Source of the DNA: Xanthomarina spongicola
GTDB lineage: Bacteria > Bacteroidota > Bacteroidia > Flavobacteriales > Flavobacteriaceae
Reading direction: 5' to 3'
Length of the DNA stretch: 64,000 bases
Assembly: GCF_003148645.1 (NCBI RefSeq)
Contig: NZ_QGGP01000006.1
Coordinates: forward strand, 1-64,000
This document shows, one piece after another, positions 32,634 to 42,121 of the stretch. Numbering within the stretch: the first letter of the stretch is position 1; the number at the start of each line of letters is the position of its first letter. Both the position numbers and the translations under genes were made by a program. Under the pieces are notes generated by a model. The model saw nothing but the letters and a program-made list of their open reading frames with translations, ran no database searches and was not told the DNA's origin.

Positions 32634-34484
32634 TTATGAGTCAAAGCTTTGCATATCCACAAGCTTTTTATAGATTCCATTTTTAGCAATAAGCTCGTTG
32701 TGTTTGCCTTGTTCGGCAATTTCACCTTTTTGCATCACGACTATTGTGTCTGCATTTTGAATGGTAGATAATCTATGTGCTATTACAACAGATGTTCTGT
32801 TTTTCATCATGTTTTCTAAAGCTACTTGCACTAAGCGTTCGCTTTCAGTGTCTAATGCTGAGGTTGCTTCGTCTAGAACCATTATTGGTGGATTTTTTAA
32901 TACAGCTCTAGCAATACTTAATCGCTGTTTTTGTCCTCCAGATAGTTTGTTTCCCGAATCTCCAATATTAGTTTCAATTCCTTTTGGTAAGTCTTTTACA
33001 AATTCCCAAGCATTAGCAATTTTTAAGGCTTCAATAACTTCTTCGTCTGTAGCATCTTCTTTTCCTAATAGAATGTTATTCTTAACTGTGTCGTTAAATA
33101 GAATGGAATCTTGAGTAACCAATCCCATTAAGCCACGAAGCGAATGGATGTTCATATCCTTGATGTCAATACCATCTATTTCTATATTTCCTTCGTTTAC
33201 ATCATAAAAACGAGTTAACAAATTGGCTATGGTGCTTTTTCCGGAACCAGATTGTCCAACAAGAGCAACAGTTTTTCCTTTAGGAACTTCAATTGAAAAG
33301 TTCTTTAAGACGTTATCATCTTCGTATCTAAAATCGATATTTTTTATAGATATACTTTCGTTAAAGTCCTCTTTTATAATGGCATTTTCTTTAGAATCTA
33401 TGGTGTTTTCTTGTTCTAGAACTTCAAAGACACGTTCGGCTGCTGCCAATCCATTTTTAACTGAATATGACGCTTTAGAAATAGCTTTTGCTGGAGTAAG
33501 AATATTATATGCTAATCCCATATAAGCCAAAAATGCAGCACCAATTAATACAGGTTCTCCATTTGGTAGTTTTTCTATTAATACCATTTGTCCTCCATAC
33601 CATAACAAAGTTGCAATAGTAATAATCCCTAAAAATTCACTTAAAGGTGAAGCCAAAATATTTTTGTTTCCAATATTATTTGCTAATGCTAAAATTCTAT
33701 TTACAGATCCTTGAAATTTCTTTATAAACGTATTTTCGCCATTGTAACTTTTAATAACTTTTAAACCACCAAGAGTTTCTTCAACTAAAGAAATAAAATA
33801 ACCAGATTCTCTTTGTGCTTCCGTAGATTTTGCTTTTAATGATTTTCCAATTTTAGAAATAATAAACCCAGAAATAGGAATAAAAATAAAGACAAATAAA
33901 GTTAGCTGAACACTAATCTTAAACATGAAAAAGATGGTGAAAATAATAGTTAAAGGCTCTCTTACTATTAATTCTAATATGGCAAAGAAGGAATGTTGTA
34001 CTTCTCCCATATCTCCAAGTATTCTAGCCATAATATCTCCTTTTCTTTTTTCTGAATAAAAACCAACAGGAAGAGAGATAATTTTTTTAAACATCTTTAG
34101 GCGTAAATCTTTAAGAACACCATTTTTTAAAATCATTAAATTATAAGAAGCTAAGTAGCCAAAAAGATTTTTAAATAAGAAGGTTGAAATAACTAAGCAA
34201 ATAACAAGTAAAAGGGCATATTTTGGACCTTCTGTTTTTGTTAGTTCTGAAATGTAAAAATACAGGAGGTCTTTTCCATAGCTAGTAATTTCGAAGATAG
34301 TAGTATATTGAGGTTTACTTGGTATATCTTCAGTTTCACCAAAAAGCACCTGCATCATAGGAATAAGTGCTATAAAAGAAAGAGAGCTAAATAATGCGTA
34401 AAGAATATTAAATACAATGTTCCATATAATGTTGCCTTTATATGGTTTTGTAAATGGGATTATTTTCTTTAAATTCTGATCCAT
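32634..34484 (-). CDS. MsbA-like ABC exporter (fused membrane and ATPase domains)
   Basis: The protein has 616 residues. A six-helix ABC transmembrane domain (to about residue 340) is fused to an ATPase domain with Walker A GQSGSGKST near 411, signature LSGGQKQR near 516 and Walker B IMVLDEATS near 540, followed by an H-loop in IAHRLST. It is a homodimeric exporter of the MsbA/lipid type; the substrate (lipid A, other lipid or peptide) cannot be told from sequence. Its start overlaps the stop of the phosphohexomutase gene by one base. Confidence 0.94.
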   Translation of the reverse strand: MDQNLKKIIPFTKPYKGNIIWNIVFNILYALFSSLSFIALIPMMQVLFGETEDIPSKPQYTTIFEITSYGKDLLYFYISELTKTEGPKYALLLVICLVISTFLFKNLFGYLASYNLMILKNGVLKDLRLKMFKKIISLPVGFYSEKRKGDIMARILGDMGEVQHSFFAILELIVREPLTIIFTIFFMFKISVQLTLFVFIFIPISGFIISKIGKSLKAKSTEAQRESGYFISLVEETLGGLKVIKSYNGENTFIKKFQGSVNRILALANNIGNKNILASPLSEFLGIITIATLLWYGGQMVLIEKLPNGEPVLIGAAFLAYMGLAYNILTPAKAISKASYSVKNGLAAAERVFEVLEQENTIDSKENAIIKEDFNESISIKNIDFRYEDDNVLKNFSIEVPKGKTVALVGQSGSGKSTIANLLTRFYDVNEGNIEIDGIDIKDMNIHSLRGLMGLVTQDSILFNDTVKNNILLGKEDATDEEVIEALKIANAWEFVKDLPKGIETNIGDSGNKLSGGQKQRLSIARAVLKNPPIMVLDEATSALDTESERLVQVALENMMKNRTSVVIAHRLSTIQNADTIVVMQKGEIAEQGKHNELIAKNGIYKKLVDMQSFDS

Positions 34485-36214
34485 TAGTTTAGTTTCATGT
34501 CATTTATAATGGCATCGATTTTAGTTTCTAGTTGTTTTTCGGTTTCAATAAATGCCGAAACAGATTCTAATTTTGTATTTGCACTAATATAGAACTTAAT
34601 TTTTGGTTCTGTACCACTTGGACGTAGTGCTATCTGGCTTCCATCTTCAGTATAATAAATTAACACATTAGATTTTGGAATAGCAATATGCTCTTCAGTT
34701 CCAGTAATTGGATTTTTAGCTATAGAACTTTGATAATCTTCAATTTTAACAACTTTCGAATTATTAATGACTGAAAGTGGTTTTTTTCTGAAATCAATCA
34801 TCATTTGCTTAATTTCTTGAGCACCTTCAATTCCTTTTTTTGTTATAGAAATTAGGCGTTCTTTATATAGTCCATGAGATACATAAAGTTTGATTAACTC
34901 ATTATAAAACGAACTTCCGTTAGCTTTAGCTTGAGCTGCAATTTCGCAAGCTAGTAAAGTAGCTGTAACAGCATCTTTATCTCTAACAAAATCGCCAACC
35001 ATAAATCCGAAACTTTCTTCGCCACCACCAACAAAGTCTAGTTCTGGGAAGTCTTTAATCATTTTAGCAATCCATTTAAAACCAGTTAAACCAATTTTGC
35101 ACTCCACACCATAAGCATTGGCAAGAACTTTCATCATAGGAGTTGAAACTATGGTAGAACCAATAAACTCTTTCCCTTTAATTTTTCCGTGAGATTGCCA
35201 TTGTTTTAACAAGAAATCAGTCATCATTAACATGGCTTGATTTCCATTTAGCAAAGTCAATTCTCCATTAAAATCTCTAACAGCCACACCAACACGATCG
35301 CTGTCTGGATCTGTGCCAATTACAATGTCTCCTTGAACTTTATTTGCTAAATCTATAGCCATTTTAAGCGCTTCTGGTTCTTCAGGATTAGGTGAAGCTA
35401 CAGTTGGGAAATCGCCATTTGGTTCTGCTTGTTCTTTAACTATATGAAGATTGTTGTAACCTGCTTGTTTTAATGTTTCAGGAATAATGGTAATAGAGGT
35501 TCCGTGTAACGAGGTAAACACAACGTTTAAATTATCTTTAGCTTGTTGAGGTGTATTAAAACTTCCGTTTTTAATAGAAGCTTTTATAAATACATCGTCT
35601 ACTTCCTTTCCTATATAATGGATTAAAGTTTCGTTTGCTTCGAATTTAATTTCAGAATAATCTAAGTTATTTATTTCGTTTATTATTTCTGCATCTTGAG
35701 GTGGCACTAATTGACCACCATCTTGCCAATATACTTTATAACCATTGTATTCAGGTGGATTGTGTGATGCTGTTAAAACAATGCCACAATGGCAATCTAA
35801 ATGTTTTAAAGCAAAGGATAATTCTGGAGTTGGGCGTAAATCTTCAAATAAATATACTTGAATGTTATTGGCTGAAAAAACATTGGCAACAAGTTTAGCA
35901 AGCGATTTACTATTGTGTCTGCAATCGTAAGCAATAGCAACTTTTAGTTTTTTGTTAGGGAATGATTGATACAAGTAATTGCTTAAACCTTGTGTGTTCT
36001 TACCTAAGGTGTATTTATTAATTCTATTAGTGCCAATTCCCATGACGCCTCTCATGCCACCAGTACCAAATTCCAAATTTTTATAAAAACTTTCTTTAAG
36101 CTCTTTTGGGTTGGTAGCAATTAATTTTTTTATATGTGCTTGTGTATCATTATCAAAAGCTGGTGTTAACCACGTATTTACTCTTTCTAATAATTCAGGT
36201 TCTATGTATATCAT
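34484..36214 (-). CDS. Phosphoglucomutase/phosphomannomutase-family phospho-sugar mutase
   Basis: The protein has 576 residues with the alpha-D-phosphohexomutase fold. The phospho-Ser is in [11 protein letters not shown] near residue 150, the metal loop is [10 protein letters not shown] near 298, the sugar loop is GGGEESFG near 397, and the phosphate loop [12 protein letters not shown] is near the C-terminus. It interconverts hexose-1- and hexose-6-phosphates, supplying sugar nucleotides for glycogen or envelope polysaccharide. The size matches the PgcA-like group. It is the first gene of a two-gene operon with the ABC exporter. Confidence 0.95.
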   Translation of the reverse strand: MIYIEPELLERVNTWLTPAFDNDTQAHIKKLIATNPKELKESFYKNLEFGTGGMRGVMGIGTNRINKYTLGKNTQGLSNYLYQSFPNKKLKVAIAYDCRHNSKSLAKLVANVFSANNIQVYLFEDLRPTPELSFALKHLDCHCGIVLTASHNPPEYNGYKVYWQDGGQLVPPQDAEIINEINNLDYSEIKFEANETLIHYIGKEVDDVFIKASIKNGSFNTPQQAKDNLNVVFTSLHGTSITIIPETLKQAGYNNLHIVKEQAEPNGDFPTVASPNPEEPEALKMAIDLANKVQGDIVIGTDPDSDRVGVAVRDFNGELTLLNGNQAMLMMTDFLLKQWQSHGKIKGKEFIGSTIVSTPMMKVLANAYGVECKIGLTGFKWIAKMIKDFPELDFVGGGEESFGFMVGDFVRDKDAVTATLLACEIAAQAKANGSSFYNELIKLYVSHGLYKERLISITKKGIEGAQEIKQMMIDFRKKPLSVINNSKVVKIEDYQSSIAKNPITGTEEHIAIPKSNVLIYYTEDGSQIALRPSGTEPKIKFYISANTKLESVSAFIETEKQLETKIDAIINDMKLN

Positions 36215-36290
36215 GTTTAAAAAAAATGTGATGCAAAAATAAGTAATTCAAAAAAGATAAGATGAAATTACCACTAATTAGTTTAAGGTT

Positions 36291-37238
36291 TTACAAATTC
36301 AATTCGTCTTTAATTAAATAGCGTTTTTTGTCTTGTTTGGTTCTTAAAATAATTTCACCTAAAAATCCAGCTACAAAAAATTGCGTTCCAATTATCATGG
36401 TTACTAAAGCGATGTAAAATTGTGGACGTTGTGTTATTAATCTTCCAAAAGGATTTAAAAATAATTTATCTATACCAAGATATATAGCAAATGCAAAACC
36501 AATGGCGAACATTAAAACACCAAGTGCGCCAAATAAATGCATAGGTCTCTTGCCAAAACGTGATAAAAACCAAATGGTGATTAGGTCTAAAAAGCCATGT
36601 ATAAATCTATCCATTCCAAATTTAGTAACTCCATATTTTCTAGCTTGATGTTGTACTATTTTCTCTCCAATATTAGAAAAGCCTGCATTTTTAGCTAAAA
36701 CAGGAATGTATCTGTGCATTTCTCCATTTACATCTATGTTTTTAATTACATCTTTGTGGTAAGATTTTAAGCCACAATTAAAGTCATGAAGCTTAACACC
36801 AGAAGTTTTACGAGCTGCGTAATTAAATAATTTTGAAGGAAGGTTTTTAGAAATTACAGAATCGTAGCGTTTCTTTTTCCAGCCAGAAACCATGTCATAT
36901 TTGTCTGAAACAATCATATTGTATAGCTCTGGAATCTCTTCTGGATTATCTTGAAGATCTGCATCCATTGTTATTACAACGTCTCCTTGGGCTTTTTCGA
37001 ACCCTGCATGTAAAGCCTGAGATTTGCCAAAATTTTTAAGAAACCGAATCCCTTTAACATTAGTGTCTTTCTTTGCTAAATGCTTTATTGTTTTCCAAGA
37101 ATTATCTGTACTACCATCATCGATAAAAATGATTTCATAAGAAAAAAGATTGGATTGCATAACATTTGCAATCCAATCATGTAATTCGTTTAATGAGTCT
37201 TGTTCATTAAGTAGTGGTATAACTACTGATATATTCAT
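36291..37238 (-). CDS. Family 2 glycosyltransferase with two C-terminal TM helices
   Basis: The protein has 315 residues. The GT-A fold N-terminus has VVIPLLNEQDS, the IIFIDDGSTDNS segment and the metal-binding DADLQD near residue 91. Two TM helices lie at about 232-255 and 275-300. It belongs to the DPM1/GtrB/ArnC group that uses polyprenyl phosphate as acceptor at the inner membrane. The likely role is sugar transfer for lipopolysaccharide or protein glycosylation. It lies 39 nt after the DUF4199 gene on the same strand. Confidence 0.94.
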   Translation of the reverse strand: MNISVVIPLLNEQDSLNELHDWIANVMQSNLFSYEIIFIDDGSTDNSWKTIKHLAKKDTNVKGIRFLKNFGKSQALHAGFEKAQGDVVITMDADLQDNPEEIPELYNMIVSDKYDMVSGWKKKRYDSVISKNLPSKLFNYAARKTSGVKLHDFNCGLKSYHKDVIKNIDVNGEMHRYIPVLAKNAGFSNIGEKIVQHQARKYGVTKFGMDRFIHGFLDLITIWFLSRFGKRPMHLFGALGVLMFAIGFAFAIYLGIDKLFLNPFGRLITQRPQFYIALVTMIIGTQFFVAGFLGEIILRTKQDKKRYLIKDELNL

Positions 37239-37277
37239 GAAATTGTTTTAAAATCGCTTTTAGCAAAAATAGAGAAT

Positions 37278-37805
37278 TTATTCAGTTTCAGGATTATTTT
37301 TCTTAACTATTAAAGCAACAATAAGCCCAAAAATACTATAAAATAATAGTCTCCAAACATAAGCTTTTAATTGTTCAACTAGAGCAAAATTGTTTTTCTT
37401 TTCGGCTTCCAAAAGTGCTTCTTGAATAACTTCCTGAGGTGCGCCAAAGCCTTCCATAGCTTCTTTAGTCATGATAAGAATTTCTTCATTTAAAAATTGA
37501 GCTGCATCTGGATCAACAAATGTAAAAATCACAATTCCTATAATAGTAGCAATAAAACTCCCTACAGCTACAGTAATAAAATAAGCGCTAAAAGCTTGTT
37601 TAAAACTTAGAAACCCTTGTTGTTGTTTAAATTTTATAGCTGAATAAGCACCAAGGCCTAATGCTAATAAAAATAAAGGAATACCAACCCACCATTTAGT
37701 AAAAAGCTCTAAATTTAGTGCGTACATTAAAACTGTAATTACAGATAATATAAGACCTAAAATAAGACCGTTATTAATTGATAACGTTTTTAAAGATTTT
37801 TCCAT
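37278..37805 (-). CDS. DUF4199 membrane protein
   Basis: The protein has 175 residues with four hydrophobic helices (about 14-32, 36-55, 72-95 and 150-168) and a soluble loop with acidic helices between the third and fourth. This is the layout of DUF4199, a Bacteroidota inner-membrane family of unknown function often found next to glycosyltransferases of the type at 36291. It may be co-transcribed with that gene. Confidence 0.85.
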   Translation of the reverse strand: MEKSLKTLSINNGLILGLILSVITVLMYALNLELFTKWWVGIPLFLLALGLGAYSAIKFKQQQGFLSFKQAFSAYFITVAVGSFIATIIGIVIFTFVDPDAAQFLNEEILIMTKEAMEGFGAPQEVIQEALLEAEKKNNFALVEQLKAYVWRLLFYSIFGLIVALIVKKNNPETE

Positions 37806-37938
37806 TTTTTATGTTTTGTTTAGTTAAATTTATAGAAAGTTAGTAAACAAATATAGGAAAACGTTACAGCTTTTTTTGGAAAATTTATAAATCTTAAAAA
37901 AATAAAAACAAAAGTATTGCTCATTTGTAAAAATTCCT

Positions 37939-37946
37939 TAAATTTG
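37939..37946 (+). promoter_or_regulatory. -7 box of the L31 gene
   Basis: TAAATTTG fits TAnnTTTG, with ATTG 19 nt upstream (37916-37919) as a weak -33 box. It lies 36 nt before the rpmE2 start. Confidence 0.6.
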
Positions 37947-37979
37947 CACCTCGAAAATAGTATACAATAAAAGCAATTA

Positions 37980-38234
37980 GTGATGAAAAAAGATATACAT
38001 CCAGAAAATTATAGAATAGTAGCCTTTAAAGATATGTCTAACGACGATGTATTTTTAACTAAATCTACTGCTAATACAAATGAAACTTTAGAGGTTGATG
38101 GTGTAGAATATCCATTAGTAAAAATGGAGATTTCTAGAACATCTCATCCATTTTATACTGGTAAATCTAAATTAGTAGATACTGCTGGTCGTATTGATAA
38201 ATTCAAAAACAAATACGCTAAATTCAAAAAATAA
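37980..38234 (+). CDS. rpmE2: 50S ribosomal protein L31, type B
   Basis: The protein has 84 residues, with the ending [20 protein letters not shown] and a Lys-rich tail diagnostic of L31. The zinc-binding Cys pairs of type A L31 are absent, so it is the zinc-independent type B form. It is a single gene with its own promoter and a strong terminator. ATG codons at 37983 or 37986 are not separate choices of consequence. Confidence 0.97.
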   Translation: MMKKDIHPENYRIVAFKDMSNDDVFLTKSTANTNETLEVDGVEYPLVKMEISRTSHPFYTGKSKLVDTAGRIDKFKNKYAKFKK

Positions 38235-38255
38235 TTTAGTTCAACAATATATATT

Positions 38256-38289
38256 AAAGCCTTCGGATTTTTTTCGAAGGCTTTTTTTG
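38256..38289 (+). terminator. Terminator of the L31 gene
   Basis: Arms AAAGCCTTCG and CGAAGGCTTT with a 9-nt loop, followed by a T run. Confidence 0.92.
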
Positions 38290-38368
38290 TTTCTTTAATT
38301 ACCTTACTTTTGATTATATAATTTTTTGTTTAAGAAAAAACCTTAAACATCTAACTTTAATCATTCTC

Positions 38369-39544
38369 ATGAACTATATACTTTTCGATGGTCCTTCACG
38401 TAATAATTTACTGCCATTTACATATACACGTCCAGTTGCAGATATAAGAATAGGTATTTTAACCATTAGAGAAAAATGGGAAACATATTTAGAGTTTACA
38501 ACCACAACAGTAACAGAAGAATATTTGTCAGACAAGTATCCAATGGTTGAAATGGAAGAGAATGTTATGATTAATGCTTCATTTTTACCAAATCAGGAAT
38601 TAGTAGAAATGATAAAAAACCTGGAGACTAACCAGGCTATTTTTAAGGACGAAGATGTTATTGCTTTTTTTACAAAAAACACACAGGAAGATATAGATTT
38701 GGATAGTTATGAAGCTATTGAGTATCATGAAAATGTTTTGAAAATTGAACACACTTGGGATATTTTTTCTAAAAATGGTGAAGCCATTCTGGAAGATTTC
38801 GAATTACTAACTAATAACAGAAAATCTCAACCAATTCCTGCAACTGTTAACACTATAAAGGCAGAATCTATTTTTATTGAAGAAGGCGCCAAATTGAATT
38901 TTGTAACTCTTAATGCTACAAATGGCCCAATTTATATTGGAAAGGATTCAGAAATTATGGAAGGCAGTTTGATTCGTGGGCCTTTTGCATTATGTGAAGG
39001 TGCAACAGTGAAAATGGCTGCTAAAATTTATGGACCTACAACTGTTGGTCCATTTAGTAAAGTTGGAGGAGAAGTAACCAATTCAGTCATTTTTGGGTAT
39101 TCAAATAAAGGACATGATGGATATTTAGGGAATTCTGTAATAGGTGAATGGTGTAATCTTGGTGCAGACACTAATAATTCTAATTTAAAAAATAATTATG
39201 CAGAAGTAAGACTTTGGGATTATCAAACGGAAAGTTTTGCTAAAACAGGATTGCAATTTTGTGGACTTATGATGGGAGACCATAGTAAATGTGGTATCAA
39301 CACTATGTTTAATACAGGAACTGTTGTTGGTGTAAGCGCCAATATTTTTGGAAGTGGTTTTCCTAGAAACTTTGTTCCAAGCTTTTCTTGGGGAGGAAGT
39401 AATGGTTTTACAACATACTTAACTAAAAAAGCTTTTGAAGTTGCCCAAGTAGTTATGTCTAGAAGAGATATTGAATTCTCAGAACAAGATGCAGCAATTA
39501 TGGAACATATTTTTGAGGAGACAAAAAAGTTTAGAAGAAACTAA
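38369..39544 (+). CDS. GlmU-like sugar-phosphate nucleotidyltransferase/acyltransferase family protein
   Basis: The protein has 391 residues. The N-terminus (NYILFDGPSRNNLLPFTYTRP) is that of the Bacteroidota 'GlmU family' group, a degenerate nucleotidyltransferase-like domain without the usual G-G-x-G-T-R signature. From about residue 180 a left-handed beta-helix of hexapeptide repeats runs to about 340 (for example GPIYIGKDSEI and GAKLNFV), the fold of GlmU acyltransferases. The exact substrate is unknown; cell-envelope sugar metabolism is likely. It is convergent with the gene at 39548, with only 3 nt between. Confidence 0.88.
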   Translation: MNYILFDGPSRNNLLPFTYTRPVADIRIGILTIREKWETYLEFTTTTVTEEYLSDKYPMVEMEENVMINASFLPNQELVEMIKNLETNQAIFKDEDVIAFFTKNTQEDIDLDSYEAIEYHENVLKIEHTWDIFSKNGEAILEDFELLTNNRKSQPIPATVNTIKAESIFIEEGAKLNFVTLNATNGPIYIGKDSEIMEGSLIRGPFALCEGATVKMAAKIYGPTTVGPFSKVGGEVTNSVIFGYSNKGHDGYLGNSVIGEWCNLGADTNNSNLKNNYAEVRLWDYQTESFAKTGLQFCGLMMGDHSKCGINTMFNTGTVVGVSANIFGSGFPRNFVPSFSWGGSNGFTTYLTKKAFEVAQVVMSRRDIEFSEQDAAIMEHIFEETKKFRRN

Positions 39545-39547
39545 TCT

Positions 39548-41128
39548 CTAATTTTTTTTAACGTATTTCAATTCCAATAAATTAATTGGATTAATACCAA
39601 GACCCTCAATGTTTTTTCTTGTAAATCTTACTACTTCATCATAGAATAAAGGTACAATTGGAGCTTCTTGCATGATTAGGCTATCCATTTTTGTATATAA
39701 AGATTCTCTTTGTAATGTATTTGTTTCTGTAAATGCTTGTTGGTACCATTCATCGAATACATTGTTTTTAAAATGCGTATAATTTGGTCCATTTGGCGCA
39801 AAATTATTACTGTAATAAAGTGATAAATAGTTTTCAGCATCAGGATAATCAGCAACCCAACTAGCTCTAAACATATCTAGTTTCCCATTGGCTTTGGCAT
39901 CTTTTAAGGTAGCTGCAGGAATAACATCAACATTTACTTGGAGTCCAATTTTCTGTAATTCACGCTGAATATATTCACAAAAACTTAAGTAGTTACTAGT
40001 AGTAGTAATTGTTATTTCAGGATTTTGAATGCCAGATTCAGTTTTAAATTGCTCAATTAATTGCTTTGCTTTTTCAGGATGATAAGTAAATCCAATAGAT
40101 TCACTATAACCTGGTAACCCTTTAGGAATAAAACCTCCATTTGCAGGAATACCTATACCATTTCTGAGGTAAATCATCATTTTTTCTCTATCAAAACCAT
40201 AATTTATAGCTTTTCGGATTAATGAAGATTGAATTTCAGGAATACTGGAATCCATAAAAAAAGCAAGGTATTCTGTGTTTAAGTATGGACTTCTTAACAT
40301 ATTTACATCTTTTAAATATGATTCTTTAAGGTTTCCATTAGCTGTTAAAATTTCATCTTTATAAGAAGCGTCTAAACCTGAAACATAATCAATATTGCCT
40401 TGAGCAAATTGTAGAAATTCACTTTGTTTATCTGGTAGAAAAGTAATGGAAACAGCTTCTAAAAAAGGTAATTTATTTCCATTCTTGTCTTTTTCGAAGT
40501 AATTATTGTTTTTTCTAAATACTAATTTAATATTTTCTTCCCATCTTTTAAATTTAAAGGGACCAGTTCCAATAGGATTAGAACGAAAATCACTTTTATA
40601 ATGTTCCACAATTTCTTTAGGAACAACAGAACAATATTTCATAGTAAGTAGTCCTAAAAATGCTGGAAATGGTTGTTTTAATTGAAATTGAAAAATGGTG
40701 TCATTTATTGCCTCAAATTTTTCAACTTTATTTAAAACCCAACTACCTGGAGAAGCAATTTGTTTATCTAGTAAACGGTCGAAACTATATTCAAAATCTG
40801 ATGCAATTACAGTTCTGGTTGAATCTTTTCCAAATAAAGCATGTTTATGAAAAAGAACATCGTTTCTTAATGTAAATGTATAAGTAAGAGCATCATCAGA
40901 GAGATTCCATTTTTTCGCGATGCATGGTTTAACATTTAATTTATTGTCCATTTGAACCAACCCATTAAAAATCTGATTAACTGCCCAAATATCTGCATTG
41001 TCTTTAGCAAAAGCAGGATCTAGGGAACCTATATTCTTGTGTTCATTATATTTAAATACGGATTCAAAGTCTTCATTTTTATTGGTACAAGCTACAAGAA
41101 GTAAGAAAAACAGATATTTAAATTTCAT
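39548..41128 (-). CDS. OppA/DppA-type ABC substrate-binding lipoprotein
   Basis: The protein has 526 residues. It has a lipoprotein signal with lipobox LVAC (Cys near residue 14), then a type 5 solute-binding domain with the family segments WAVNQIFNGLVQMD, YTFTLRNDVLFH and NPIGTGPFKFKRWE. It binds peptides or similar solutes at the outer face of the inner membrane. No permease or ATPase genes are adjacent, so the transporter partner is elsewhere in the genome. Confidence 0.93.
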   Translation of the reverse strand: MKFKYLFFLLLVACTNKNEDFESVFKYNEHKNIGSLDPAFAKDNADIWAVNQIFNGLVQMDNKLNVKPCIAKKWNLSDDALTYTFTLRNDVLFHKHALFGKDSTRTVIASDFEYSFDRLLDKQIASPGSWVLNKVEKFEAINDTIFQFQLKQPFPAFLGLLTMKYCSVVPKEIVEHYKSDFRSNPIGTGPFKFKRWEENIKLVFRKNNNYFEKDKNGNKLPFLEAVSITFLPDKQSEFLQFAQGNIDYVSGLDASYKDEILTANGNLKESYLKDVNMLRSPYLNTEYLAFFMDSSIPEIQSSLIRKAINYGFDREKMMIYLRNGIGIPANGGFIPKGLPGYSESIGFTYHPEKAKQLIEQFKTESGIQNPEITITTTSNYLSFCEYIQRELQKIGLQVNVDVIPAATLKDAKANGKLDMFRASWVADYPDAENYLSLYYSNNFAPNGPNYTHFKNNVFDEWYQQAFTETNTLQRESLYTKMDSLIMQEAPIVPLFYDEVVRFTRKNIEGLGINPINLLELKYVKKN

Positions 41129-41182
41129 TTATTAGTAAAATAGTTTATATTTATTCGTTTTTAACACAAAATTTTTAAAATT

Positions 41183-42031
41183 ATGAAAAAAAATTACATT
41201 CTTTTTTTATTTATGGTATTATTTGTTTGGGTTGGTCAAGCTCAAATAGTTTTAACACAATCTAATGACCCTGTAGGCGTCACAGATGGAGGTGTGGCTT
41301 GTTGGTCTTCAGGTTCTGGAGAGTATAGAGAAAACTCTTTTTATAGAGCATATAATTTAGCGGACTTTTCTGTTACTGAAGATTTTCAAATTAGTTCAGT
41401 AGAATATGGACAAGGTGCTGCAGACGATGGTAAAGTAATTACGGTTAATATTTATACTGCAAGTTCAGATGATTTAACTACAGCTACTTTAACTCTTATT
41501 GAAACTGCAACACATACGTCTAGTTCAGCAGATGATTTAACATTGATTTCTGTACCTATTTCAGCAACCATTCCTGCAGGATCAACAATAGCATTCGAAG
41601 TAATGGCTGGAGATAGTGGAACCAATATTGGAGAAACTTTCTTTCCTGGTATTAATGCAGGAGGAGAGAACGATGATAGTTATATCAAATCTGAAGGTTG
41701 TAGTATAAATACTCCTTCAACATTATCATCAATTGGTTTTGGAGACAACCAATATGTCATGAATGTTGTTGGTGATGTTTTAGGTGTTGAAGAATTTTCT
41801 TTAGAGAATAGTGTTTCTATTTTCCCAAACCCTACTAGTAATATTATTACAATTGATACTTCAAATAAAATTACTGTTAATAGTTTAGAGTTATATAATA
41901 TTGTTGGCAAGCAAGTTATTAAAACAAACAATGTTAGCACTTTAGATTTATCAGAACTAAGTTCTGGAGTATATATGCTAAGAGTAATAACTGATTCTGG
42001 AACATTAACTAAAAAAATTATTAGAAACTAA
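41183..42031 (+). CDS. Secreted protein with T9SS C-terminal sorting domain
   Basis: The protein has 282 residues. A signal peptide (cleavage near GQAQ) is followed by a beta-sandwich domain of about 170 residues with no catalytic motif that I recognise. The Por secretion tail starts near residue 208 (FPNPTSNIITID) and ends in KKIIRN. The middle domain resembles adhesin or carbohydrate-binding-like modules described in T9SS substrates but cannot be assigned. A strong terminator follows. Confidence 0.85.
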   Translation: MKKNYILFLFMVLFVWVGQAQIVLTQSNDPVGVTDGGVACWSSGSGEYRENSFYRAYNLADFSVTEDFQISSVEYGQGAADDGKVITVNIYTASSDDLTTATLTLIETATHTSSSADDLTLISVPISATIPAGSTIAFEVMAGDSGTNIGETFFPGINAGGENDDSYIKSEGCSINTPSTLSSIGFGDNQYVMNVVGDVLGVEEFSLENSVSIFPNPTSNIITIDTSNKITVNSLELYNIVGKQVIKTNNVSTLDLSELSSGVYMLRVITDSGTLTKKIIRN

Positions 42032-42058
42032 TTTAGATAATACCGAATATATAAAAAA

Positions 42059-42089
42059 GAGCGCTTTATTTAAATAAAGCGCTCTTTTT
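42059..42089 (+). terminator. Terminator after the T9SS protein gene
   Basis: A perfect 26-bp palindrome with GAGCGCTTTATTT arms, followed by a T run. It lies just upstream of the mtaB promoter. Confidence 0.92.
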
Positions 42090-42092
42090 GTT

Positions 42093-42100
42093 TAATTTTG
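42093..42100 (+). promoter_or_regulatory. -7 box of mtaB
   Basis: TAATTTTG, an exact TAnnTTTG match, 21 nt before the ATG at 42122. A TTG at 42098 overlaps the box and so is unlikely to be the start codon. Confidence 0.65.
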
Positions 42101-42121
42101 CAGCGTTTTATAATTCAAATT

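Noticed and set aside
41680-41940. 86-codon minus-strand frame inside the T9SS protein gene
   Set aside because: Antisense shadow of a coding region with a clear Por tail.
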